The notes under the pieces: model-generated | Databases searched by the model: none | Seen by the model: the letters and a program-made list of their open reading frames with translations, nothing else | What the model was told of the DNA's origin: nothing | Shown here: one piece after another, positions 1 to 12,979 of the stretch | Layout of the letters: every line of letters begins with the position of its first letter | Position numbering within the stretch: position 1 is the stretch's first letter | Position numbers and translations under genes: made by a program | Source of the DNA: Diphasiastrum complanatum | Lineage: Eukaryota; Streptophyta; Lycopodiopsida; Lycopodiales; Lycopodiaceae | DNA length: 64,000 bases | Direction of reading: 5' to 3' | Assembly: GCA_029204225.1 (NCBI GenBank) | Contig: CM055097.1 | Span: forward strand, 67,680,972-67,744,971

Positions 1-1954
1 GAGTTTTGCCAAGAAGGACACATATCAGGTATACAATCTATTGATATGAATTCTTTCATTCCATGTGAAGCTTGTTGCTTGGGGAAAATGCACAGATAGC
101 CTTTTAATAAAGAAGGTTACAGAGCCAGAGTTATATTGGAGATTGTACACTTTGATTTATGTGGTCCTATATATATTGAATCCATTGGAGGTGCAAAATA
201 CTTCATTACTTTCATTGATGATTTTTCACGGTTCACAGTGATATATTTCTTGAAGAATAAATCAGAAGTTTTCGAATTTTTCAAAGAATATTTGTATTTT
301 GCTGAAAAAGCCACAAACAAGAAGTTGAGGCAACTTAGGACTGACAGAGGAGGAGAGTATATGTCCAAGGAATTTGAAAATTTCTGCAGGTCCAATGGCA
401 TATATCACCAAAAGACTGTGTCATACACACTGCAACAGAAAGAAGAAATAGGACATTAATTGGAGCAGGTAAATGTATGCTTGCTCAAGCTAAGCTTCCT
501 AGATAATTCTGGGCAGAATCTATAGCAGCTGCAAACTACATGTTGAACAGGACATTGAAGACTTCATGTGATGGAAAAACACCTCATGAAGTTTGGTATG
601 GTAGAAGGCCTGACCTATCTCACATTACAATATTTGGATGTACAGCTTATGTTCTTAAACCTAAGCAACTAAGAACTAAGCTAGATGAAAATGCAACAAA
701 AGGCATTCTGGTTGGCTTTGACAGTATTTCCAACTATTATAGAATATACATTCCCTCAAAGAATGATGTTATTTTTGCTTAAGATGTGTTGTTTGATGAA
801 ACTAAGCTTATTCATGATCTTGACCCAAAAGGTCATGAAATTTTTGAATATGCTACTTTCTATGGTGATTTACCTAATACCACTCTTGAGAATAATCAAG
901 AGGTAGCCCAAGAGCAAGAAATTCAGGATATGAACCAACAGCAGGATCAACATCAACAAGAAGGTGAACAACAACATGTTCAATCACCAAGAAGTAAGAG
1001 AACACGTCTCAAAGAAATGTAGATTCTAGATGAATTACTGAGAAGATAAAAAAGAACAAGAAAGGAACCAGAAAGGTATGATCAGCAATATAATCTAATA
1101 GCTGACGAATTTTGTAGCTTTACTACTGAACCACAGAATTATGAAGAAGCCATAGAGTGTCAAGAGGCATACAAGTGGAAAGAAGCAATGAAAGAGGAGA
1201 TGAAATCCATGGAAAAGACCAAAGTATGGGAGCTGCAACCTTTACCTGAAGACAGAAAAGCAATCAAGTGCAAATGGATATATAGGTACAAATATGGATC
1301 GGATGGTAAGATTGCAAGATATAAGGCCAGACTTGTAGCTAAAGGATTTTCGCAAAAATATGGCATAGACTACATGGAAACTTTCTCTCCTGTAGTGAAA
1401 CATACAAGTATTCGGCTACTTCTTGCTCTTGCAGCATACTTTAATTATGAAGTTCACCAAGTAGATGAAAAGACTGCTTTCTTATATGGAGATTTAGAAG
1501 AAGATATCTACATGGAGAAAAGTTTCCTTCCTATGCCTGCAAAATGAAAAGAAGTATATATGGATTAAAGCAATCAGCCAGGGCCTGGTATAAGGAGGAC
1601 CAAGCATTAAAGTATCTTGGTTTAAACCCCATAGGAGTTGATTCTAATGTCTATATAAAAATCATTAATGAAGAACTTGTTATAATTGCTGTGTATGTTG
1701 ATGACTCGCTCATTATTTCCAAGAAGAATGAAGATATTTTACAGGTTAAGAGGGAGATATCTTCTCTGTTTGATATTATTGATCTTGGAGAGGCAAAATG
1801 CTACTTGGGAATACAAATTGAAAGAGACAAAATGAATGGAAGTATCTACATACATCAGCAAAGATATATTAAGAAGCTGTTGAAGAACTTTCAAATGGAA
1901 GAATGTAAAGACAAAGCTACACCAGTACCTGTTGGTGCAGAAACAAGAAACTGA
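1..1954 (+). pseudogene. Ty1/copia pol remnant (pre-integrase to RT)
   Basis: Conceptual translation gives the end of the gag-pre-integrase zinc motif (CEACCLGK), the integrase core ([24 protein letters not shown]), the post-integrase FGCTAYV block, and a copia reverse transcriptase with AIKCKWIYRYK, ARLVAKGFSQ, IYGLKQSARAWY and the YVDD active site. The reading frame is broken by stops near 106, 780 and 1020, by a frameshift near 440 that removes the integrase glutamate region from frame, and by another near 1545. RNase H is missing after 1954. It lies in the same orientation as DPH2 and upstream of its first visible exon, so it probably sits in a DPH2 intron. It is a dead copy, not an expressed gene. 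Confidence 0.93.
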
Positions 1955-2130
1955 CCAAAAGTCAGTACACAGTATTCTGTAGTGATTTTTATGATTAAAA
2001 TCACATCTGAATCTTCATTCAATAATTTCAGATCTATATTTGACAACTGTTACGTGTCGTTAGACCATTGTTTGACTGATAATTTCATAGACTCCAAAAT
2101 AGTCTATCACATATTCTCCTAGATAAATTC

Positions 2131-2514
2131 TTAACACTCCGGGATCATCAAAGGTACACATCTGGGATCCTTATAGGATATCAAAGTAGAGAGTGTGACT
2201 GGGTACTCCTTGAACAAACAATAGTATCTCCCTCGTATCTCATAATAGGCTGGGCATCGAAGCAGGAAATGTGACTCGTCCTTGATCTCATGCATATCAC
2301 ACACACTACATAATCGGGCCTCACGTGGGGTGCCACTATATCTGCCGATCTCAATGGTTAGCTGGTGAGAAGAGACCGGAAATTGACCCATCACTGTCCG
2401 TAGTCTATGTGAGATACTCCCCCTCAAATAACCCGGTGCGATAGGATATCCCAATGGGCGTAGAAAATGTGTGCGGTAAAACTCACTCTTGGTCCCCAGT
2501 GTGACGGCCCCCAC
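2131..2514 (-). pseudogene. Non-LTR retrotransposon C-terminal zinc-finger remnant
   Basis: A 127-aa open frame contains HQLTIEIGRYSGTPREARLC, then CSVCDMHEIKDESHFLLRCPAY. The pattern is C-x2-C, then D/E-E-x-H-F-L-x-x-C, which is the zinc-knuckle-like tail found after the reverse transcriptase of many LINE-type elements. No RT domain lies upstream on the minus strand, so this is a 3'-end fragment. The assignment rests on motif resemblance only. Confidence 0.6.
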
Positions 2515-2655
2515 TGTGCCCAGTCAACAGCAACAACCATCTGCCTCAAGCCCTGATGAACTTTCAGTACTAACTAAACAGTAAATAGTAAATACTTACC
2601 AAGTTCCAACAGATAGGACACCTGAATAGAAAGTGTTCCTCTGACTCTACCTCTC

Positions 2656-2658
<3 letters not shown>

Positions 2659-2729
<71 letters not shown>
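2659..2729. repeat. (GA)n microsatellite
   Basis: About 70 bp of uninterrupted GA dinucleotides, the first of about a dozen long GA/CT tracts in the window. Confidence 0.98.
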
Positions 2730-2733
<4 letters not shown>

Positions 2734-3678
2734 TATTGTCCATGAATGCTAAAAAGCATGTAAGACCAAAGAGTACATGTCAAATGTGATAGTCGATGTA
2801 GGAGCATTTAAAAAAAAGTAAAACATGTCTCCAAAAACAAAACTCAAAATGAAAATTAGTCTCTGAGCATCTAAATGAGCTCTAAAAGAACTCAATGAAT
2901 TGTGAATGAAACTAAACGAGCTCTCTGCATCAAGGAGTGTATATAGTAAATGATACCATGATACAACGATATACTAGTCGATGCCATGAGCTGTACATAT
3001 ATGAACGTCAAATAACAGCTCCTGGTAGAGTTGGAGCTCTACTGAATTAAGAAAGGATAGATGCTCCCAAAACTACAGATGGTGCTGAAGCTGGAGAGGA
3101 TTGTTGTCTCCGGGGTCTCTGAACAACTCTTGATTGTAGGGTAAACGCTACCTCTGATCATGATGTTGGTGGTTAAGGGATGGGATATCAGACTCAGGAG
3201 ATTGATTGATTGATTGAAATGTTACATAACTTTCCCCAATGTGTATAAGAGATAGCTTCATGTCTAAGAAACTTGTGTTTAGATTACCCTACAATTACTT
3301 AATGATAGATTCATCTTTAAGGAGCAAAAGCTCAAACAGGAAGCCCTAGAGGCGATAATCAAAGCCTATAGGCACTGCTTAAAGACCATTTTATATTTTA
3401 TAGACTGGATAATTTTATACTTTGGCGAGTAGATCACAAACATTTTTTTCACTTGTAGATAGAGTCCCTCAGATTGTGCAACTTTCAGGATTTCTTGCTA
3501 AAAGGTCAAAGTTTTGCATGATGCATAGGATTCATCTTGCATCTGAGTGCTCCTTGTATGTGCCTATATAGAGATCATCTTCAGAAGACTTCGAATGAAA
3601 TTCCACTGATTTGTTTTTGTTTGAAGGTTTTCAAATTCTTTCTCAAATTGGCATTGACGTTAATGTCTTTGCTTGCAG

Positions 3679-3749
3679 GTAGTTCGCTATGATCCAACAA
3701 AACAACTGCAAGTAGATGTAGCAAATCAAAGCAGAACTTTGAAACGCAG
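3679..3749 (+). CDS. DPH2: DPH2 exon a (VVRYDP...LKR)
   Basis: A 71-bp exon bounded by cttgcag and gtactc. It encodes VVRYDPTKQLQVDVANQSRT and LKR and leaves two bases that complete an arginine codon with the next exon. Confidence 0.85.
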
Positions 3750-6700
3750 GTACTCTGCCTGTATTAGCTTATCATTTCTTTATTCCTTAGGCTGCATCTT
3801 GGCCGCCACGTTTCTTTTGCTTTTCTTGTGCATTCCATGCTGGTAGGAATAGTAAAAGAGGTGGATGCCAAGAAATAGGTTATAACACTATTGGAGTATG
3901 TCAAATGCTTAGATGTATGCTATAACACTGTCAAGTGTTTTCTTAGTGGATACAGTGCTTTTTCACCTAATTACTTTGACATATATATCATTCTGAATAA
4001 GAGGTGCAATATTTTCCAGTAAACTTTATTTTTTCTTGTGAGATTTTATTTCTCAATCACAAAGAAAGAATTCTAATCAAATAGATTTCCTTTTGAGAGC
4101 TAGCCTTCAATGTGGCCAAGTCTACCATCCACGTTAGAGAAATTATGGACTTAACATATCGGTCTCTTTATACATGTAAATGGTCAGCGTGGATTCGTGT
4201 TTACAGATGTGGCTCTCATCTACTCTTGGGAGCTGATTATGTGAGTGGGGATGCTATATAGCATATAATGTGTACCACATGATGGAGTTCATGGTATAAG
4301 ACTCTGCTGATGACCAAATAAAGACCTACATAACTGTTTAGTAGGTATTAGTCATGGAAACATCATGGCTACATTTCACACTCACGTGGTGATGTCTCTT
4401 GTAGATCGTTTTGCTCTTCTACTATTGAGTTTCATCCAGTCACTACAGTCAAGTTTGATGACACTAGAAAAGTTAGGTCAAGTAGAAAAAGGTTAATATC
4501 ATGTATAGTCAGATACCATGACATAACACAAAAGATAGATTGTTAACTTTATTTCTTGGAGTCAATACTATGTTCAATAAAAAATCTAGCCATGCTATGC
4601 AGTTGATGAGTCTTATGTGGTATGAGCACAAGTTTCTGATACACATAGGGTACTGGTATTTACATATGATACACATGCACCATTATCTATAGATTAGACA
4701 TCCATACATGAGGCTTTAGAACAATTATTTACTACATGGTTCCAGGTATCCACAGAGCATGATGGAGGAGACATGGGTGTCAACATATGAGGCACATGAA
4801 CTAGTCTCTTTGGTTTCACCTTTTTTTTAACACTTTTATTCCTTTTATCATTCATAGGCTTGTACATCTTTGGTGGAGGTAACACGAATTGTTTATTTTG
4901 TTCGTATGTTGGTTTCTACAGCTCTGACACCAAGGGCTGTTATCTATGATAGTAGCAATCTCCTACAAAGAATGATCGATGACATTGCATACAATCAATG
5001 ACTAAAGCCCTACAAGCAATAGCAGTGAGTTCTCCCATGAAGAGCTCAAGCATCTCAATAATCAAAAAGGTAATAGACAAATGTCTCTTATAGTCCTTGG
5101 AGAACCGTAAAGTTGCCTTCCAGGAAACCCTTATTGCATAACTTGAAAAAGATGGGCGGTCACACTTTTGGTGGGAAATCGTGCACCCAACTGGTAGTTC
5201 GTTCAAAGAGAGTAATTGGTAGTGCCTGTAATAGCACAAGCAACCATAACACTCATCTGAGAAGGGAGATCATCAATAACATGCCGTAGAGTAGTTGCAT
5301 GGTGGATAAGGGATAAGGATCAAGGTGGAGGAGGAAGAATTGAAAATGTGGGGCAGCAAGTCTGGTAGATGGGCGGATCCAGATAGCAAAAAATAGATCG
5401 AGAGTAGTTATGGATAGGAAGGCCGAGAATAGGTCAGCAAGCAATGATGGCAGATTTTGGAATAGGCAGGAAACAGATGTATAAGAAAAGGTGGATTGTA
5501 GGAGGGTGGAAATCAGGATGAGGCTGAGGATGGTGGAGATCAGCCCATGGATAAGGCTAGTGGAATCAGGGCCAGGGTAGTAGGGTAGGAAGGCAGCGTT
5601 TGAAGGCTGGCAGATATGCCAGATCTGTGGAAAGAGCACTCCTAATCAAGGGTAGTATTGGAGCTGAGGGAAGGATAGATTTCTGGCTGGAAATCACCGA
5701 GGCCGGGAAAAAGAAATGTGGACAACAACTCGAGAAGTGGCAGAAGTCTGAGTGTAAACAGCAAGGTCATTGGTTGGAAATCAATAAGGCTGGGAAACAA
5801 ATGTGGACAACAACTAGAGAAGGGGTGGAAAGGTGAGAAGTAGAGGCTGGTCCAAGGAGAGGAACTGGAAGTGGAGAGAGAGATGGGCAATGTGATAGAG
5901 CAAGGTGGGCTGGTGGAGGTGAAGAAGGGCGACGGGCCGGAAAGGTCGAGGTTGCTGAAGAAAAATCCATCAAATAGGAGGTCCAGAAAGTGCTATGATA
6001 CGAACTTGTGAACACAATCACAGATATGATATCACATAAAGAAACATGACTATGAATGACATTTAAATAGCAATCTCCCACTAAGAATGATCATTGACAT
6101 CACATACAGTCAATGGCTATAGCCATGCAAAGCAATATCAATACCCTGATTGCATAATTTAAAAAACAAGGGCAGCGGTACTTTTGGTGGGAAATACTGT
6201 ACCCAACTGGAAGTTCCCTCTAAGAGGCCCAGACTAATGCACTAGTGCCATTAAAAGGGGCATAAATTGAATGTTCTTGATAATATGGATTCTTTGGTAT
6301 CAAGGGGTGTATTTCTATGATGGTTGACTATATAAGGGTGGCATGGTTGCATCAAGCATGACCTCTTTGGCAGTCGCTGTTTTTGGGATAGGCATGGTAT
6401 ATATGGCTTATATTCTTTGATTCATTTGGAGTAGACTAGTAGTTGCTTAGGCATGATGCCTCATTTGGTAGATTAATAGCTTGGATAGCTTTAGCTTAAT
6501 CTTATTGACATTAGTTACCAACTTGCTATGATTATCATTCTTTTAGAGACGACCATGTTTCAAGTACCATCATGTATATCTTTATTGACCTTTAATTTTT
6601 TTACTACGATTTGTAACGAACGTGTTGTGGTCAAAAGTTGGTGATTTTATTTCTCGGTATGGATCCAATTTATGGTGCTGGTGGTTTTACAATACCAATT

Positions 6701-7977
6701 ACCAAAAGCTACCAATCTTTTACTTTTGAGTTTTCCCCTTATGTGACCAAGTTTTGGATGCCTCAATGTGCCCAAGCCGTGTCCTGCAAGAATTCAATTT
6801 TTTGGCTTTCATTCCTATGCTAATGCATCCACTGTGTCAGCTTTAGAGCTAGCCAAAGTATGCTTCGCGTGTTTTTAAGGAAAGTTTGATCTTACACTAG
6901 CCCATTCGGAGGAACCTTCATTGTCCCTTTGTGTTTGTGCTCTGATGAAGTTTGGTTTGCTCGTTTATCAGTCTCATGTCAAACCATAATTTGTGCTGTA
7001 TCTGGCAAAAATGTGTCAATGCAGGTATTATTTTGTAGAGCGCGCTAAGGATGCAAATATTGTTGGAATCGTTGTTGGGACTCTTGGAGTTGGTAAGTGT
7101 TTTTTTTTTTCAAGTTTGGAAGTGAGCAAATATTTGAACAATGAAAAGTTTTCATCAATGAGGACTACTGATTGATCGCTCCAATGCCTGTTGGATTCTG
7201 TCAATGTTAAGAGTTAAAGTGGCTTGTCGTGTTACTTTTGATATATTTTCTGTCAATTCATTTAGAGCTTCTATTGGGTCCAATGAGGCCTGTGATGCCA
7301 ATTGGCTTAAACTTCCAGAGTCTCATTCCTACTAGTTACCATTCTCAGGTTCAACTACAACACAACTGACCTTGACATCAAGTTCAAAATTTAGCTCATT
7401 GGAAGCTAGACCTATAATGACAAGACCTTAAGGGAGAAGGCCCCCCGATGTGATTGCTGATCAACCTTTACTGTAGGATCGTCATCAAACACTTGATGTG
7501 GCTATTCAATCACAAGCTGTCATGACTCAATCAAATGTTGACAACATTGATTGTGTTAATTAGGAAAGAGTTAGGATGTCTAGTAAGGGTTTATTGGCTT
7601 TTTCAGTTGTTTTGGCAGTTAGGGCCTTATTTAGCTGCATTTGGAACCTCAAAAATATGTGATGCATGGTGTGGTTCAAGTTGATATGGATGGCACAACC
7701 ATTTCTACAAAGGAGACCTTAAGTCGTGGGATGGGAGGCTGGAAACTTTTATTGGAGACTGAATACCATTGACGGGTAGCTTTTACTGATAGAGATATGA
7801 GTTTTTTTGAGGGAGAACTAAGAAAGGCACAATTTAGTATAACCTGCAAAGCAATGCAATATCATGAATCTCTGTTTTTATTTTTATTGATTGTTTATTT
7901 TTTATTATGGCGATTCTGGTCCCAGAATCGCGTTTTTGGGAATGCTTTTGCCCAGAAACACAATTCTGGGCAACTAT

Positions 7978-8020
<43 letters not shown>

Positions 8021-11000
8021 TAGGTCCTGCGGTACTGGGTACCGCGGATCCCGGTACCACGGGACCATATTGGTACCGCGGTACCACAATATAATATATT
8101 ATCTAATATTTAATATTTTTAAAATTTTTTTTAACCTAAAACTACCCGCCCCCCTCGCATTTCATCTCAAATTTTTTTGCGCCCTCCTCCGCCCTGCCAT
8201 CGCTGTTGTTTTTGCCTACCTGCCTTCTGATTCCTTGCGTCGCCCTTCGCCCACGCAACGCCTTGCCTTGCATCTGACTTGCTTCGCCCTGCCTTCGCCC
8301 ATTTTCAGCGTCTCTCCAACAGTGAACCCTGCTGTTTTTTTTCCAGCAATCCATCCCTCATTTCATCTGCAATGGTGCAATCCGACCTTTCTGGTCTGTG
8401 GGACGAGGTAGACATTGTCAGGCGGGTTGCCGACAAGGCCAACAAGACCGGTCAGAAGATCGTGCGCTGCCGATACTGTCTCGTCGAGTTTGCTGCATCC
8501 CTCACTCGCCTTAAAGGCCATCTGCTCGGTGCATGCGCCAAAAATGGTGCCACCTTGAATGCTGCCCCTTGTGGCAGCATGACCGTCCCCGAAAGGCAGC
8601 GACTACTGGACACCTACGGGCCGCGGCTCGTGGAAGGGGAGAACACCATTTCGGAGGGCATTCTCCGATTTTGCACCGCTCCTTATGTGGCTGACCCAGA
8701 GTTGCTGCCTGCTTGGCTGGCACGCACGAGGAGAGGGAGTGCATCCTCCTCCGGTCCCTTTGCCCCTCATCCCCCTCAGACAGTTCTGCCTCACGCACTC
8801 CCATCTGCTCAGATTCCGGTGGATCCCGTCCCATTGCGTCCGCCAGTTGCCACTGCGGTTCCACCACCACCCACTGTTGCTCGCACTCCACCAGTCTACG
8901 ACTTTCTCATGAACTCTCCACCATCCGGGCAGGCTCAGGATGCTACTGGGCGGGCCTTCGAGGATGTGGAAGAGATTCCTTCTTCCTTCCCTTCCCATCC
9001 GGATGACCTCCTCAGCTAGCAGTTTTCGTATCCCTTGCTAGATGTTGCCCCTCCACCAGTGCACCCCACCTATGCTGCTGCACCCATCCCTGCCAGTGCA
9101 TCCCACTCTCCCCATTCCATGTCTACAGCCGATGCATCCACCAGTGCCCAGCCTATCGCGCCATCGTCCATTCGCGTCACGGTTGGTGCACCGTGCTGGA
9201 GGTCCACCACCCGTCGCCCACCAGGGAGAGCCCTTGTGCAGCAGACCATTCGCGGCGCGCATCAGCCGCACATGGACAGAGAGGCCAAACAGGCCGTGGC
9301 CAGTCTGATTTACGAGCTGAACCTGCCCTTTGCCATCACCGACTCTGAGCCCTTTAGAAGGGCCTTCCGCCTTGCACAGTCTGTCAGCCCTAGCTGGAGA
9401 GTCCCTAGTTCAGAGGTTGTCCGCACACACATGCTGAGGGATAGGGTCGAGTCCTTGTCTAGAGAGATGGAGCCTCTACGTCGGCACTGGGCCACTTACG
9501 GTTGCAGCATCATGTCCTTTCTCAGGTATGCATCTCATTTTATCCTCCATTTTTGTGTTTCGTTGAAGTTCCACCTCTGCCACAATGTGCTGAAGTATTT
9601 CAATGCACGCACCACAGGACTGTGCTGCCTCCGTGTGTGAGCGTAATTGGAGCACATGGGCACTCATTCACACGAGGAGAGGAAACCGGTTGTTAGTGAG
9701 TCAGTTGGAGCGGTTCGTGTTCTGTAGCACCAACGCACGTCTCGCCAGGAGACTTCCGACCATTACGAGCACATTGCAGGTGATAAGCTAATCTTTCATA
9801 GCATGTTGGTTGACTTCTGTAATGTTGGTTTCATTTCTTGATAGAGTTGTTTCCCTGACATGCAAATTTTAAACCTTGCAGACGAAGATATCTGATTTGG
9901 AGCGCCAGGTTGACTTGCCTACGGACAACACCCATCCCATGCCTGCAGATGACCTGGGCACACAGTTGATGGCAGAGAGAGAGATGGAGCTTGCCGAGAT
10001 GAGAGAGAGAGAGAGCTTTGGCCCCCATTGTATGAGGCAGATGAGCCAGTGTCAGAGGATGAGCATGATGAGGTTGAGCCCATTCGGGTTGTGTTTGCTA
10101 GACCAGAGAGGGATGAGGCAGATTATACAGGTGGAGGGCACACGCCACGGGCAGGGGTCACAGGTGCATCACGTGGCAGAGGTGGGACACATGGCACAGG
10201 TTATACCGGCAGACAGGCAGGGCACACAGGGGGGGCCAGTGGCATACCTGCCTATGTCGACATGATGGAGGAGGCTCTTGATAGAGGGCAGAGTGGTTTA
10301 GATGCCGGTCCCGCAGATGTTTGGATGCGTGCAGCACAGAGTCATGGCCGTTACTACGACAGCACACCAGAGGAGGCACCTGATGACTTTCATTGCACAG
10401 ATTGGGAGGCCATGCAGGGTCTACATGGTGCACATGATGAGGCACGGGATGAGGCTTGGGTTGATTCAGGGGTTGGTGCACAGGATGATTCAGAGGTTGG
10501 TGCACAGGATGATTTAGAGGCTGGTGCACAGGATGAGTCCCAGAGCCCAGATCATCTCTTGCCAGCATGCCATACACAGAGTCCCAGCCAGAGCAGCCGC
10601 ATGAGGTGCCTACAGTTCCTCCAGCTCCTCAGAGGGTGTGTGCGCGTCGCACAGCTCCTCCAGTGCCACCGATGCCATTCAGGCCTGCAGCCCCTCCATC
10701 GCCGTCCACTTCTGCAGCACCAGGTCTCCATGGCAGGCCATCATCTGTGCCCAGGTTTTCTCTTGCAGCGCCCACATCCACAGTGGCTCCTCCAATGGCA
10801 GCACCCACGTCACATCCTCCTCCTTTGGCAGCACCCATGATGTACCAGTACCGGCCACCACAGCGCCCCTTTCAGTACATATCGCCACTGTACTCGCCTC
10901 CTGCACAGCTAGTTCCTCCACCTGCAGCAGCCCCACGGGCACACACTCCACGAGCTCATCCTCCTCGCTCAGGTGCACAGGGAGTTCCCTCTTTTGCTTC

Positions 11001-12938
11001 CCTATCCCAGCCGGCCTCAGCTTGGGCCCAGCCTAGCCAGCCAGGTGATTTGCATGGGGGTGACGAGGCATTGACAGCTCCTCTTGTCTGCAAGAGACCA
11101 GGAAGGCCCAAGGGTGCACCGAACAAAAAAGGCAAGGCACAGAAACTGCCAAGGAGGAGAGGATGACCACGCAGGGCTCCAGGTACAGGTAGAGGTGCAG
11201 GTTCACAGCCAGTTGGAGCAGGTGTTGTTGGTTTGGCCTGCTTGGGGGCTGATGCGGAGGCTGATTGGGAGGATGAGGATGACGAGTCTTCCCCCTCGGA
11301 TACACAGCCCATGCCAGTTCCAGACAGACAGAGATATCGGCTGCGAGAGTCAGCTCGGGGCCCTGAGTTGTCTCCAGAGCATTCGTCTGAGTCAGAGCCA
11401 GAGCATTGATTGTGGCTCTGTTGTTTTAGTTTCAGTAGTTTGTCTCTAGCAGACGGTCTACCATTGTACTCAGATGATTTTTCGCATTATATACAGTGTT
11501 TGGCCTACATTATTTGCTGCACATTGTGCGCATGTCGCTCTGTACATGTGATGCTTTATTTCATGTCGAATTCTATGTGCGTGTGTGAATCCTGTTTTCA
11601 TTTAATTTCGTTTGAAGTGAATGCTAGCTTCACATATATGCACCTACATCATGAGCACAACAATCACCCCTACACCCCAAACGACATTTCATAAACACAT
11701 GTAATGCATCTGCATTTAAAAAAATTACAGACATTGCATCTTACATGACCAGGCTCGCGTTGCACAAAAAACAACTATGTATATATTCAACCGTTGTATC
11801 AGGATAACATCACATATACTGTCATTTTTTTAAGCAGCCATCTAGTTATTTGCTGCACCATAAACTGCCGAAAACTACATAGCAACAGTCCGCCACATAC
11901 GGCTGGACCTTATCTATTCTTAACATCCCTCACTGATCCTCCACCGACTCCTCGCCCTTGTCTGGTGCATTGTTTTGTCGCTCTTGCTCTGCCTCCCGGT
12001 TAGCCCGAGTTGCCTCCTGGTTAGCCCGACGTCTGGCCGCCCTTTCCCTGACCATGATGAGCTGCCGTCGTGTGAAATTCATTCCGATCTGCTCATCCAG
12101 ATCCAGCTCGACAGCGGGGACAGGATCTACAGCCGAGGCGGGTGGCTCCGGTTCCGGATTTCTCTGTCGAGTCTGTCGCAGCATCTCTCGGATATCTGCC
12201 TCTTGCTTTCGATGTCTCTCGTTGTGCCTTCGGATATCTTCCTCAAGCTTCCTCCTGGCTTCGCCCTCGGGCTTCGGTGGTATGCGCTCTGCCATCTCGA
12301 TCGACCTTCTCATCACAGCACCCTGGTCCTTGAACACCCTCTCACAGCACCCTGGCTCTCAAACAGCCTCTCACAGCCTGTCACCGGCTCTTGCTTGCTC
12401 TCTCACTATCTATCACTAGCTCTCTCACAGCCTCTGAAAATGCCGACCACAATGGCATTGTGAGTGCCTATTTATCCCCACAGCCTGATCGACAATGTGG
12501 ATCCCCATCATCCCTCCATGTGCCTCTGTACCTGCCCCCATGTGATGCTCCCCCCTGTGTTGGTCTCCCATTGGGCCCATGGTCTGCTCACCCACAATGC
12601 CCATGTGCCTCTGTACTTGCCCCCATGTGATGCTACCCCCCTGTGTTGGTCTCCCATTGGCCCCTCGGTCTGCTCACTCGCAGTGCCCATTTGCCTCTGC
12701 AACAGTCCCTTGCATCATGTACTGTACCCTCTTTTTTTACACCTAGAACCCCCTTTTGTTACTTTTTTTTGTCCTTTTTTGGTAGTTAATATGCAAAAAA
12801 AAATTATTAAAAATATATTAAAAAATAAAAAAAATATTAAAAATGGTACCGCCTTGGTACCGCAGATCCAAGGGCGGTACCGTACCGACGGTACCACTGA
12901 CGCCGGTACCATACCAGCGGTACCACGAGGTACTATGA

Positions 12939-12979
<41 letters not shown>

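Larger units (their letters stand above)
1955..3678. other. Non-coding stretch, probable DPH2 intron
   Basis: Apart from a LINE-like remnant (2131-2514) and a GA microsatellite (2659-2729), no coding signal was found. No match to the DPH2 segment that should precede VVRYDP was seen here, so the upstream exons are probably left of the window and this intron is at least 3.6 kb long. It ends in a normal acceptor (cttgcag) at 3678. Confidence 0.5.

Noticed and set aside
5253-5890. Overlapping 80-130-aa frames on both strands
   Set aside because: No domain or homology; they lie inside a repeat-flanked non-coding stretch of a DPH2 intron.
8279-9019. Host zinc-finger protein gene
   Set aside because: The BED finger, the pre-core and the dimerisation blocks place it in a hAT transposase, with an in-frame stop.
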